A stretch of DNA of 64,000 bases, from positions 4,468,348 through 4,532,347 of the forward strand of contig CM042091.1 of the NCBI GenBank assembly GCA_023512835.1, in the 5' to 3' direction. The notes under the pieces are model-generated. The model searched no databases and had not been told where the DNA came from. It saw nothing but the letters and a program-made list of their open reading frames with translations. A program made the translations under genes and the position numbers. This DNA is from Taxillus chinensis. Lineage: Eukaryota > Streptophyta > Magnoliopsida > Santalales > Loranthaceae. Within the stretch, counting starts at the first letter, position 1. Every line of letters starts with the position of its first letter. Positions 22,661-35,019 of the stretch are shown here, in pieces.

Positions 22661-23350
22661 CCAAATGTGCGCTGAATTGTAAAAAAAATTACTGATATGA
22701 CTTATTTTATGTTAACCGAAAACACAAAAATATCGTAACACCAATTGTACCTAACATTATTTTGCTATTATATATTTGTGATGATGGTAAAATGTGGTTT
22801 AGTCTCTGGTATGGAAAGATTGCAGACCAGCCGCCCTAAATTCCCCTAATGAACCGAGAAAAGAAGCTTTGACTGCAATTAATGCTCCTCAACCAACACA
22901 CACACATATATATATCAACTTGCTCTCTAGCTTCCATTAGTTTAATTGATCAACAAATTATTAAGTATGAATAATTACTGTAACACTCGGTCAATAAAAA
23001 TATTAATAAAAAATTATTAAATATCTGTATTTTAATTAATTATTTTAAATAAATAAAATTATATTATTATTTAAATGAATATAAAGTTAAAATGATGAAG
23101 ATATATTTTTTAAAAAATAAGTAATTAGAATAAATAAAGATTAATTTTTGCAATTAAATTAATCAGATGAAGCGAAGGTGAACAAAAAGAACAGTACCAA
23201 CGGGCACTGTCCGGCAACCTAGATATCGTCGACAAATTTATTTCCACGGAGAAATGTGGCATGGCGTGCAAGGGCATTTAATACAGTGGATAAAACCGCG
23301 CATTGTGGATCCCATTTCATTTACTCCACCACACAAGTGGCTCCCACAAA
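22660..23350. other. AT-rich spacer
   Basis: No gene or clear element is seen. The part 22975-23165 is almost entirely A and T. Confidence 0.45.
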
Positions 23351-23353
23351 CTA

Positions 23354-23763
23354 GTGATGCACAATGCAGCAAGGCCACCATAATTTAATACAACCCACTT
23401 CTGTGGCCGGTCCTGCATCTCAAGGCCAGTGCCTGCAAACACATGCAACAAGGACAGCCACGCTACCGGATGTTAAACCAGCCGCTATGACTCTAGCAGA
23501 TGATCCTTCATGCTTTCAAGCTTTGGGATATTGTTGATTTTATAGAATTTAGGATGAACAACTTGCGGTGCACAATGCGGCAAGGTCACCAGAATTTAAT
23601 ACAAGCCAATCCTGTGGCTGGACGTGTTGCTCAAGGCGTATGCCTGCAAACACAAGCAACAACGACGGCCATGCATGCTGCTGAATCTAAATCTAGCAGC
23701 AATTACTCCAGTAGTTTGAGCCTTCAGGTGCACAAGCTATAGGATATTGATGATTTTATAGAA
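23354..23763 (+). repeat. degenerate tandem duplication, about 215-bp period
   Basis: Unit 1 (about 23354-23548) and unit 2 (about 23568-23763) share the order TGCACAATGC, GCAAGG, CACCA, AATTTAATACAA, TGTGGC, CTCAAGG, TGCCTGCAAACACA, GCAACAA and a final GATTTTATAGAA. In one frame both read QGH.NLIQ followed by CLQT.AT. They may therefore derive from a coding exon, but I do not recognise it and no start, intron or promoter is evident. Confidence 0.7.
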
Positions 23764-25880
23764 CAGTGACGGTTCACTTGCACAGAAACGACACAGCATA
23801 ATTAGTGGAATCCTTCGAATTTTTTTTTCCCTCCAGACAATGACTAATAAGTCGGCTGCCATTATCCCAAAAAAATAAAAATAAAAATTCAGCATAGTGT
23901 CTCAATCTTATGGAAGGAAAAAAAATTCCAACAAACTATGTTTCAGTGCTTCGTACGTGTTGAATAGAAACACAACTGTGAATTTCTTTACTCGATATTA
24001 CTGATGATGGTCTCTTGGACTACATATAGGTTCAGCCATATCAAGTATCGAGTTTTTGTATTGACGTAAAAGCATCATCAAACTTTAAAATTAAAAAAAA
24101 AATTATAAAAAAATACAGCTTTCAAATTCTAAAATTTAAAAAATAAAAATAAAGATCGAAACTTCATAGAGGATTACTATTCATTATTTAAATGTTTTTT
24201 AATATATTTTTGGGTATATGTGTATTTTTAATTGGTTATAATAAATAAAAGAGATAAAAAAATATTAAATATTAAATAAAAAAATATAATTTAAAAAATA
24301 AAGATATAAATGAAGAATGAGATGTAGAGGATAAATAAAATGTATAATGTTCATTCTTTAAAATAGAGATGAAAATTATAAAGCTGGTGTGGATACTTTA
24401 ACGTTATCGTGGCATTGTTGTCCTTGAAATTAAGCTAAGAGAAAATTCTGACCCAACTCTGAAAATGGCAAATCAAATTTCATAATTATGGTCTTAAAGC
24501 ACTAGTAGTAAATTTGCTACAAAGTCTATTAGAAAAATAAAGTCATAAAATTATCCCTGCAAATATTTTATATTTAATTTTCTCTATAGACTTTGTACAA
24601 TGTTTTCCAATGCACTGAGAAATATTATTCATTTCTTATAATTATTAAATTATATATATATAAAATTTTAAATATCTCATTCACGTTTCTTATATTATTT
24701 ACTTTTATTTCATATTAAATTATAAAAAAGTATTAATAAATAATATAAATATTATTTTAATAATATAGAGAGTGATTTAGAAAATCTATTATGGTGTATA
24801 TTTATACAGAAAAGTAAAAAAAATAATTTAAATCTATAAATTTAAGAAAAATAATTAGGTATCTAATGCTAGTACTCTTACTTCTAGAGGCCTATGACAT
24901 GTATGGCAAGTAACTGTTGTGAGACTCATTGTTTGTGTGTATGTTACTTTGTTCCTTTTTTTTTTTTGTATTTGACTTACTAATATATTGACGTATTCTC
25001 AAAATATTCAAAAACAATTACAGGAGTCTCTTTTCCCCCATCCCAAATGATTAGGGGTTGGTTACATGCATCCAGAAGACTAGAAAATATTTTGAATATT
25101 ATAATTTATATATACATATAACATTTACATCAGTTTTTCTATATGCATATAATATTATAATTTAATAAAAAAAATCCTTCATCAGTCATCCTAAAATAGG
25201 TTTTGAAGATGAAAAATAAATTATATTTTCCTATATTTTTATTTATTTATTTATAATTTCCTATATTATTTTTGACACAATAATTTTTGAATGACCATAA
25301 TAAGAAGAAAAAAAATCTAAGAATAGTATTTTAATAAAATAAAAAATTATAAAAAATAAGATGTAAAATATTTTTTACAATAAATAAATTTTAGAATAAA
25401 ATTATATTTTTATCTAAAAATTTTAAAAAAATATAGAAAGTTCAATATAAATGCTCTCGGTCAATATGAGTGCAGATTATAGGGCAAAGATTCATCTAAC
25501 CACATGTTGTTTATGTTATTGTTCGAAAAATATAGATAATCATAACATTTGTTTACCGCAGTTGATTGGTATTAGACGTGAAGAATGAAATTCAACAAGC
25601 ATATATATATATATATATATATATATTACAATTGCTTCAATCCCTTCAAAAAAGGGAAAAAGCGCCACATGGTCTATCCACTAAAGTCGGGATAGGTAAT
25701 CAGCCATTGTTGGGCAACCGGTATGCGACAGGTGGAATAGGAAACAAACGAACATTCTATCGGTGTGTAATCATCATAATTATAATTGATTAGTTTTTAA
25801 ACAGAACAAATATATGACACGTAGGATATGATTTGTATTTATAATGAATGATATTTTAAAAGACTAGGACTCAACAACCT
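23764..25880. other. very AT-rich spacer, no gene recognised
   Basis: Long A/T stretches dominate 24080-24340 and 24590-25440. A 12-bp inverted repeat (ACAAAGTCTAT at about 24520 and ATAGACTTTGT at about 24586) brackets about 55 bp and may be part of a small inverted-repeat element. An (AT)14 run lies at 25599-25627. Confidence 0.5.
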
Positions 25881-25889
25881 CATGAGAAG

Positions 25890-25995
25890 GATCTCAAAAG
25901 ACAAGGGCAACATGGGACTGGGCGGCAAAGTTGTAGACCTCGTCTGGGGCAACAATATCCAACAGGAAAGAGGCATATCGCGGAGGGACACAATC
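25890..25995 (-). pseudogene. fragment of GDP-mannose 4,6-dehydratase (MUR1/GMD)
   Basis: The minus strand reads LDIVAPDEVYNFAAQSHVAL, a hallmark block of GDP-D-mannose 4,6-dehydratases, the short-chain-dehydrogenase-type enzymes that start GDP-L-fucose synthesis. An SLR remnant of the preceding segment is in another frame. Only about 35 residues' worth is present, with frame changes on both sides. Neither the N-terminal NAD-binding motif nor the rest of the enzyme is found nearby. It is a stray gene fragment 20 bp from another exon-like fragment in the same orientation. Confidence 0.6.
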
Positions 25996-26015
25996 CCAAT
26001 CTAGGACTTACCACG

Positions 26016-26270
26016 TCATTTGAGAACACCATTGACGCCAGGTTCATTCTTCAAACGAGCAACATGGACGTTTGTTATCTTGAACTGAGCAATTCTTTCT
26101 TCCAAGCTTTTCTTTTTCTCTATCTTTTCTTTCTTATCCTCAGCAACTGCCTCAGACACTTCTTTGTAACTGTTTGATTCTGAAATAGTGCCGTATATTT
26201 TTGGCTTTGGCGGGACGAAGACCCTCTCAACTTGAATGAGAGCAAGCATTGGTGGCCTTGCCTCTACTTC
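26016..26270 (-). pseudogene. exon-like fragment of an unidentified gene
   Basis: The minus strand is open from about 26270 to TGA at 26016. It reads VERVFVPPKPKIYGTISES, then a Lys/Glu-rich helix (EDKKEKIEKKKSLEERI) and NVHVARLKNEPGVNGVL. Composition and codon use look like true protein. A consensus donor GTAAGT lies about 7 bp after the stop, as if an exon had picked up a frameshift near its end. I do not recognise the family. With the dehydratase fragment beside it, capture of gene pieces by a transposon or segmental debris is possible. Confidence 0.4.
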
Positions 26271-26390
26271 AATAATATTTTAGTACGTGATATCTTTAAG
26301 TTTTAAGTGATACGAGATTTACTTAAGACAAAAGCCATTATGATCTGACCCATTTGGCAGTGGTGACACCCTTGGTTATCAATAGAGAAA

Positions 26391-26540
26391 TCTAATAATA
26401 GAACAGGTGAAGAAAAAGAGAAGGGTGCACGTAATATGTACTCATGGTATATGTGTGTGTGTGTTTGTGACGAGGTCTAACAATAGAACAGGTGAAGAAA
26501 AAGAAAAAGGGTGCGTGCGTGTAAAATGTACTCATGGTCT
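26391..26540 (+). repeat. tandem repeat, two units of about 60 bp, 85-bp spacing
   Basis: The block beginning TCTAATAATAGAACAGGTG (26391) recurs as TCTAACAATAGAACAGGTG (26476). Each is followed by an AAGAAAAAGA tract, GGGTGC..GT and TACTCATGGT. Confidence 0.8.
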
Positions 26541-26856
26541 AACGAGGGTACAGTTCTATAAACCCACCACCTATGGCCATGTATCAACCAACAGCTATCA
26601 GAATAAAAATAAATAAGCAAGGAAGGATACAATTTGATGAAGACGATGGCTTGCGGTGCAATGAACTTGCTGGGAGCGACTAGTATGACTTCCCGGTGCA
26701 CACCGCAATGCTAACGGATGAACAGTTAGACCTACTCTCATGGCTGGAATTGCCATTTTTGGGCAACACAACATGAGGGGACCGGTCCGTCCATCCGGTG
26801 GTGAATTGCTTGAAACGAGGAAGAGACAGACTAACGTGGATGATTCATGAGTCACT

Positions 26857-26859
<3 letters not shown>

Positions 26860-26902
<43 letters not shown>
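26860..26902. repeat. (AT)21 microsatellite
   Basis: An uninterrupted AT run. Confidence 0.95.
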
Positions 26903-26905
<3 letters not shown>

Positions 26906-27338
26906 CTAATAATAATGGCGGGGTGGTGGTTTCTGCTTACAATTATAATAAACCAAGGACCTCCCAAAAAAGGAAGATGGACGAGGCGGGAGACACTGGT
27001 GATAAGATGAGAGCAAGAGAAATAACCATCACTGGTTTATGTAATTAAAAAAATTCAAAATAATATCCCAGTGACACTGACAGGTCGGGCACGCCGCTGC
27101 TCTTCCTCCATCCAATCAATCTACGTTCAAACTCATTTAGGCATGCAGCTTTATTTGTTGCTTTGTTCCCTTGGTAAATCTAACAAAGCACAAGAATGGG
27201 AAACATAGACCCGGAAAAACAGGAGATTGAGAATACAAAAGAAAGGTTATCACCCCTAACTGATTTTATCTTTCTCCTTTTCACATCCTACCCAAAAACA
27301 GAACCACACTAATCATAATTTTACTGGAGCTCATCGCT

Positions 27339-28576
27339 TTAATCGGAGATTCTGATCTCTACTCCTAAGATGTCCTTCACCACCTCGTACGTCACGAAAG
27401 CAATCGCTATGGAGGGCACCACCTTCACAATCCGATAAGAGTTTCAGTGGTAATTGATTAGCTATAAGAACATGCCAATATATAACTAACTATACGGCGA
27501 TACCCATCCCATAGCAAAGGATTAGGAACTCCAGGAGTCAGGAAGTAGCATGCAAATTCAATACTGGCTATCCAACCAAAAGAAATTTGGAATAACGGCA
27601 ACTCTCAACCTCAAGCAATTTTGACTAGAAAAATCTTATTAGAAGTGTAGATATTAAGGTCATTCACAGAAGGTGAGGAGACTTACCTTTACTGAATTGG
27701 GGATCAGGCCTTTGTACAACGCTCCAAAGCCCTCCTGCCGAACAGTTTTCCTGAATGCATCAACCATTCCAGTATACTCAAGATTTGCTCTGCTTTTCCC
27801 CTCCCCGGCAACAATGGGAGCAGCATCTTTCCAACCCACCATCTGCATTCTTCGACGTATCACATCCAGGGGATAAGCAACGGTTTGGCCAACTGTCCCA
27901 GCTGCAGCTCCACACGCTAGCCTTGTTATTACGCTTAACTCAGAATCTTGAACAAGCCCAAATGGCTTTGTTTTGACCAGCCAGTCTTTTAAAGATTCAT
28001 AGACTGCGAAGTTGAGACCTACATATGGGATCTGCGAAAGCAAATGAGAATACAAGGTTAATGGATTTCAATGCAGAGGTTTGCAAGAACAGTAGTTTTA
28101 TTTCTGTCCACGGGCTGTGCATGCCAAGCCAATGAACTAAGGGGGAAAGTGGTTGCTGGTTATTGAATATCAACAATATAAATGGGCTCCTACATTTGGA
28201 CTGCCAGCAACCTAATACAAGGAAACCCCTTATTCAGAAGGAGATATTCTCTAATCCACCCTTTAGATTCAGAAATTTTTGCACCCAGTAGGTTTACCAA
28301 TAAAGTTCAATATCCATATGCGTATAAAGAAACATGCGTCCATGAATATGAAACTAACACTACAGGTTTAGCTATGTCTCGAAAGCATGCCCAAGATTGC
28401 CACAAACATTACAGCAGATATATCAAGCACCCCCCTGGGTTGACTTACAACTCCAATAACAGATGGAAGCCAGCCTTTGTATAGAGCTCGTGGGCCTTCT
28501 TCCCGGAGCACAGTTGATAATGCATGAAACATTCCTCTGTACTTGTAAGGAGACTTGTCTGTCTGCAAAAAAATTT

Positions 28577-28612
<36 letters not shown>

Positions 28613-31600
28613 CAAAAAGAAAATAATACCATCAAAATGCAAAAAGGAGCAACTCAATGCATAAAGCTCCCACAAGTGACGAGTGGTGGGATCAGGGAAA
28701 GATTAGGCCACATGAACCAATATAGCCACAGCCTCCACTCACAATTAATTTTAATTGCAAAAGAATTATCTGCAACTCAAACCCTTGACCAACTCACAAG
28801 ATAATAAGCTTACCATTACTACCAAGGTTCGCCCTTACTAGTAAAACACATACCAAAAATCTACTATCTTGAGAACTAAACAATTAGACAGAGATATCTT
28901 GAACGCTAAATTGGTCAAAATGTAAAGAAAACATAGGGAAAAAACAATTTGGGGAATTATTATAGAAGTACCTGTACAGTTATCCTACCCCGCACCATGT
29001 CCATTGGGTAAGTGGCAGACATGGCAATTATCCCTGCACAAGCACCAGCTCCAAGGCGTAGCACAGGTGTAAGTTGAGCATTTTCTGCAACATACAAACA
29101 TTAAAACCCTTATAGTGCGTGTGCATGCACCAGTTAATGTATCCATGCATCCAGAGAAACATAGAAATATAAGTAGTCGCTAATACCGTAATATGGACAT
29201 AGCATCACATATAAGAGAGGTATTTTATGAACCTTATAAGTACCAGAATACTAAATTTTCAAATGCTGAAAAGGATTAAAAATTAGACAAATATATCTAT
29301 AATCCATTAACAAACATATTCACATAACCTGACAAAGAACCACCATATTACTTCATTTTTCGTCCCAATAAAAAAAACTGAACAATCAGATTTAACACCA
29401 CTAGTATTTGTCAAGTCATACATCGATCACAAATGTCCAATTAGATATGAGACTGCAGAGCATCATTCTGACAGGTGACTAGACGTGACATGTTCAAAAG
29501 TGTTCATGTCCATTATTTGATGGTATTTAGTATTTTTAATTATTTTTGTTTTAAAAAGCTACTGAACTTTTCTATGAAGTGCAGTAACTAAAGGCAGGGC
29601 CCGCCAGCCATCAACCAGCATCACGCCTCGGCAAAAACAAACAATGGGAAGCATGGGTATATTAAGATTTTATGTCGCATTACCAAGTGTCTTCCACGTG
29701 CTAAATTAATAAATGGCCACATATCTTATAACGTTTTTAGATAATAGGTTTGAAACATAAGAAATAGCATCAAAGTTTTTTAGCTAGTTAGATCAGGCGA
29801 GTAAATTGTGTATTATAAGAAAGATAGTCAAAAAGATTTGACTTAAGTCACATTCATTTGTCTGAAATCTAATTCAATTTCTGAAAGCTGCTAAACTTTT
29901 AAAAGATTGGATATAACAAAATCTGAATCTTAAATTTATAGGCATGTTAGATTGCAATTATATCAAAAGATACTAATTATTTTTCTTTTACAATTCAACC
30001 CACATATTTAATGTTTAGAAAATTATTTCATACAGATAATATATACTATTTTAATTTGGCCACTTTCCAAATTTTCACTTTTCTCACATTTTTATTTTCC
30101 TGTTCTAGTTCTTAATTGGCCTCTGCAATGGCACCATCCTCAGGACCAACACCAACACAACGATGATTTCCCTATTAAATCAGGAGACAGACACAACCTA
30201 AACTATAAGCTTCTGAAACACCCGACCAACTGGATTTGATGGATTGAGATAACCGGTCCATGGATTTCATGGTCTCAATAACGATTTGCTCTCTAAATTT
30301 GAGCAATGGATCTCTTGAGTGTTGAGACGGAATTCAAAACCCTCAACTCTCCCATTTAAAATGCTCTGGTGATCTGAATCCGAGTGGTCAGCATCAAAGC
30401 TGAAGTTTTGGGGAAAAAGGGACAGCAGAGAAGTATGTTTTAAAAGTTGATAGCATCGCCATTGAGGCCGAAGCTAAATTCTGATGGCAGAGGGAGAGGA
30501 GATTTTAGAGGAAGGGATTAGAATTTAAGAGATGGAGAGGATGGGGTCCAAAGTTGTATGCAACCAGGGACTACCATTGTTAGGGCTCGGATATGGAAGG
30601 AGGGTATTGAGAAAGATGAATTGTACTTTTTATGCAATTATCGAGTTGTAATGAGGGCAGTTTTGTCAGTATAACACTGAATTAATGAATTGAGCCAGGT
30701 TTGTAATAAAACCTAGATCACTTTGGACCCATTCCAAACTGTAAAACAAACCTGCTTAATTGAGTTTACATCTGACCAAACAAGACTTGGTCCAAATTCA
30801 GATCACTTTAGACGAAAGAAATGTAACCTTAGATTGTGTAAACAGATAACACAAACAAATAAGATTTCAAGAAGGTCATACCATTCCCAGTTTGCTGCCG
30901 GTAAAACCAGAGTATACCCCTGTTGCAAAATAAAAGAAAGACATAGCATGATATACAAATATAAAATTTTTATAAATAAATCTAAGAAATGGAGATCAAT
31001 AGGTAACACGGTGACAAATAGATGTGATAATCAACATGTTGATTCTGCTCAAACGATAATTCCAAGTGTATTTTCTGTGTGAGAAACAATAATTTCACTA
31101 AAATCACAAGTAATTTTATGTTATTCCATAAAATAGAATTAAGTATCAACATTTTCACTAATGCTATAAAATTAGTAAAAAAAATTAAGAACTAAAGAAA
31201 AAAAAGCAGAGGTCAACAGATCAAAGCTAAACGTATTTGTCAGCTAAATGAATCAATGGAATATTACTCTTGTTAGAATTCATACTTAGATGCTTGCTCA
31301 TAGCTGTAAAACTTGACTGCAGAGTTTGGGACGATGCGAGCACAGTTAGTACCGTTTCCTTTGAACAGTCCACGAAGACCCTCAGTCTTCCATATATATT
31401 TCAATCCCTGGATTGTGCCATTGTATTTAATGTTCTGGGAATTTTGAACCTGTGAGATGCAAGAGCTAATTAGTTGAAAATTGACTTCAAAGGATTCCTA
31501 AATTATTGTTATTGTACTACATTCTGTAAAAGAAATAAAACTCTAATTAGAAAATGAATATACTGCCATTGAAAGAATAACCGTGTAAATTATAAAGTAG

Positions 31601-32878
31601 GTGGTCTTTACAGGGAAAAAAAATACAAATCTAGCAGGTGATATAGCCAGCCAAATCTAGCAGCTTCTCAAATGAACGTACTACAATCACACTATATCCA
31701 TCATTTGATGACTTCATGTCATCTGGCTGTATACAAGCCAAATACATTATCGGGTAAGCTAGCATCCAAACCAACTCAGGTCCTAAGGATATTTAGTTAT
31801 GGGATATAACAATAAAGTATTCATTCGTGCACACACTTCTAAAGTACACTCATCTTAATATTGTGAACATTAAGCGTTTCGAAGTTTGTTTGTTTTTTTA
31901 CAATGTGGGCTACAATTCTGCCAAAATTTAAATTTTAAAATCATTAGAATGAAAGTTGATCTCTTCATTTGTAATGGCTGGTCCAATACCTACACTTACT
32001 ATACTAACTAAACAATCAATGTTACGAAAACTTACATAGGTAGAAGTGCAAAACAGGAAAAGAGCCTCAAAAGGAACAGAACAATCACTGCAACACAACT
32101 AAAGCACAGTCACAGAAAATTGAATCAACCTGTAGCAAAATTTTTAAGCGTTCCAGTGGAGCAACAGCCGTTCGTGAACTGCAATCAAGGAAAACAAACA
32201 ATTTCATAAAAGAATAAAAAATAGAGTGATAATTTAGATTACAAAAAACACAGCCATTTCCCGAAAGTGAAAGAATTGTTTTTTAAAAACTTATGCATAT
32301 GGGTTTAACAATACTTCTTGCTTCAGCAAGAAAAAAATATGGTACTTCACTTCAACCATAAACTTAACTATGGGAAACATAATATACAATAAATTTCACA
32401 TATCGAAGTCTACAGCATGAGAAAAAAAATGAGAATCTAACTGGTATCCAACATAACAAAAAAAAAAAAAAACATGGTCTCGAAAATATATACAGTGTGT
32501 GCGCGTATTAATCATGAATAATTTTCTGCCCAGAGGAAACATTGGCACACTGAGAATATACATTTATAATAGAAATGGAAGGCCAACTACTTTGGAGGAA
32601 CCGCTATACAGTGACAGTGACAAGGTCTTAGGAAGCAACAAAAAAAACAAAAAACAAAAGCATTTCTGTGTAGGGATATGGAAAATTAAGGGAAATGAAG
32701 AAGGGCCAACTTACACTCCCCCGGCGACTCCTCCAGCGACGAGGGATTTGCATATGCTCATAATCGCGTAGCTCGGAGCCTTCACGCCTTCCCTCGCCAG
32801 CTTCGCTTCCTCCGCCAGATTCACTATTTTCGACACCGCAGACTCGCTCCTCTTCCCTACCACATCCTCCGACGCCAT
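27339..32878 (-). CDS. ADNT1: mitochondrial adenine nucleotide transporter ADNT1, eight exons
   Basis: This member of the mitochondrial carrier family of the inner membrane exchanges cytosolic AMP for matrix ATP/ADP. Coding exons on the minus strand are 32878-32715, 32178-32130, 31449-31286, 30919-30882, 29084-28972, 28562-28449, 28031-27687 and 27422-27339. All have GT-AG borders and join in frame to about 356 residues, the usual size. The protein starts MASEDVVGKRSES and has the three carrier repeats with their signatures PLERLK (exon 2), PMDMVR (exon 5) and PLDVIRRR (exon 7). It also has the family blocks FKGNGTNCARIVPNSAVKF and YRGM...REEGPRALYKGWLPS, and ends EIRISD. No frameshift or stop interrupts it, in contrast to the transposons around it. 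The upstream region carries a CT-repeat leader. I judge the gene functional. Confidence 0.95.
28579..28607. repeat. A29 homopolymer in intron 5 of ADNT1
   Basis: On the gene's strand this is a T29 tract ending about 16 bp before the AG acceptor of exon 6. It acts as a very long polypyrimidine tract. Confidence 0.9.
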
Positions 32879-33048
32879 AAAAGAAGCCGAAGACAAAAAC
32901 GACAACGACACCGAAGACGAAGGTAGTAGTACTGCGACAGCCCACCGGAACCCTAGGCCGGCGATGGGGATCTCAATTCTCCGGAGAACAATCGGCGCCG
33001 GCGACGAACAGAGTACACCGAGAGCCGCCGCGATTAGTGCACAGCTAC

Positions 33049-33073
33049 TTCTCTCTCTCTCTCTCTCTCTCTA
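33049..33073. repeat. (TC)n run upstream of ADNT1
   Basis: A TC run about 170-195 bp upstream of the ADNT1 ATG gives GA repeats on the transcribed strand. It probably lies in the core promoter or leader. No clear TATA box is seen there. Confidence 0.8.
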
Positions 33074-33109
33074 TCCATCTATGTACATATATATATATGT
33101 ATATTATTT

Positions 33110-34569
33110 TGACGGAGTGAGATTAGTGAGACATTAAAAGCCTACTCGCGGCCTCCATCACCCACGTGGCGGTCGCGAAATATTCAGGTGCGCACGCGTC
33201 CAGGATAGATTTGTGGGTCTCCAGACCAAACTCATTCGCTGTGCCGCTACGACCGAAACCTCAATTAAGGTGGCCACGTGTCGGAACGGTTGTGGATCGG
33301 ATCTAAATGATGGCCAATTTAACGCAGAAAGCCCATCCCTGTGCAACGGAAACCTAGGGAGGGTTTTCTAACGGCGTTGGGTGTTTTTTCCGGAGCTGTC
33401 TCACTGTGGCTTATGAATTATGATGGCAATAATGAACAAAAATGTTGTTGTTAACACAAATCAAACTCCAATTATTATTGGTTACTTGTCTATTTTAAGG
33501 AAACAATGTATATTACATTATCTACATAAACTTTGGCCTTCCATGACAAAGTCTAGAACCTTTGTATGCAACAACTTTCTTTCAAAAACAACACATCGAA
33601 AGTATATTTCTAGGAATTTAATAATATCATACATATGTAAATATTTTACCTTGCAAATCCCTCATTTAGTCTTAGCATATGTTAAGATACAAATTTTAAG
33701 TATGATTTATTATTAATATTATTTCATATAAATAATTTTATTAAAATAATTAATTACTTACGGGTAATAAAAAAAAAGTCATGCAATATTCGTCACATAT
33801 AATTGATTTTATCTATTGTTAAAATTCATAGGAGGATGAAGTAAGCCTATTTATTATTCTATTAATTATAAAAATATTTGGATTAAAAAAGCTAAAGGAT
33901 CCCGTATATTATTTATTTGAAAATGTTCAAAAATCAAAATAAAAAAAAAACAAAGAAAAACAAATTGAATGCGAATAAGTACAGTCTCCGAGCCCAGCTG
34001 TGATGCATTTGATGAAAAAGGGAGAGTGGGTCCATTAGGTGAAGTGGTGGGCGCGTTTGAAATGGCAGTCGCACACTGTTGATGGAACGTGTGAACGCGT
34101 TGGCTATCTCCCATCTGCAGACATTTTTCCCGTATCGTTGGGCTCACCTTACGATGGACTCGAGCGGTGGGCGCCACTGCGGTTTCCACCTTACAACACG
34201 AGCGAGGCTCACCAGGCGCTGTGTGGGCCCAAGAGGAGCCCAATACGGTTTCGACCTTAACGAATGTGTTGTGGAGGATGTAAATTAAATATTTTTATCA
34301 GATGCGTTAATTAAATACAGCATAACATATTGTATCGCTGTTAACTCATTTGATTTTAAATTGATATTCTTCTTGAACTGTCCCATTTATGGACTTGGCC
34401 CGTGTATCGAAATTGAGAGTTTAAATTTTAACTAATTAACTCATTACAATGTCAATAAAACAAGTAAATAAATTAATTTAACATAAATAATCAATTAAAT
34501 ATTTAACATCATTCATGGTGCAAATGCCAAATAATAATTGCCTTGACGGCGCAAGCAAGGTGTTCCTTC
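33110..34569. other. ADNT1 upstream region and spacer
   Basis: No further gene is recognised. A GC-richer block at 33990-34260 has open frames on both strands but no family features. Confidence 0.45.
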
Positions 34570-34952
34570 TGTCACGGACCGAGGCTTATCCTAAGATACT
34601 TAGGCCATTTTGGGGTATTTCCATTTGTAAAGTGTTGTACTTAGCTTATAGAGTAAGTTGTAGAGATTTTAGATTTCGATCATATATGATGTCTCCTGGC
34701 GACATAGCCAGAAAAGTGTTAACATCTATATGTAGGGGAGTGATGTTGTAAAGCTTTCAAGCATTCAATACAATCGTTTGTTGCATTCGTTTAAATCGAT
34801 CTTCCGTAAGCGCTTCCCTACACAATTGCTTTACAACGGATCGATGGGTTCCGATCCAAATGCGACGAGTTAGGCTGACCTAGCGTTCCTTCGTACGGGT
34901 GGGAACTAGGTGCCGCACGGGTTAAGCTGCTATAAAGGCTGACCCCGTGACA
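34570..34952 (+). repeat. 5' LTR of the Ty3/Gypsy element
   Basis: It begins TGTCACGGACCGAGG and ends CCCCGTGACA. The TGTCACGG/CCGTGACA termini form an 8-bp inverted repeat. Confidence 0.93.
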
Positions 34953-34954
34953 AG

Positions 34955-34966
34955 TGGTATCGAGCA
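34955..34966 (+). other. primer-binding site (tRNA-iMet type) of the Ty3/Gypsy element
   Basis: TGGTATCGAGCA resembles the common plant site TGGTATCAGAGC with one A missing, at a position that would otherwise read CAG. Confidence 0.8.
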
Positions 34967-35019
34967 CGGTTGGTGCTAAAGTTCGGTGGAACAATCAAAA
35001 CTTCGAGGCGGTGTAAAAA

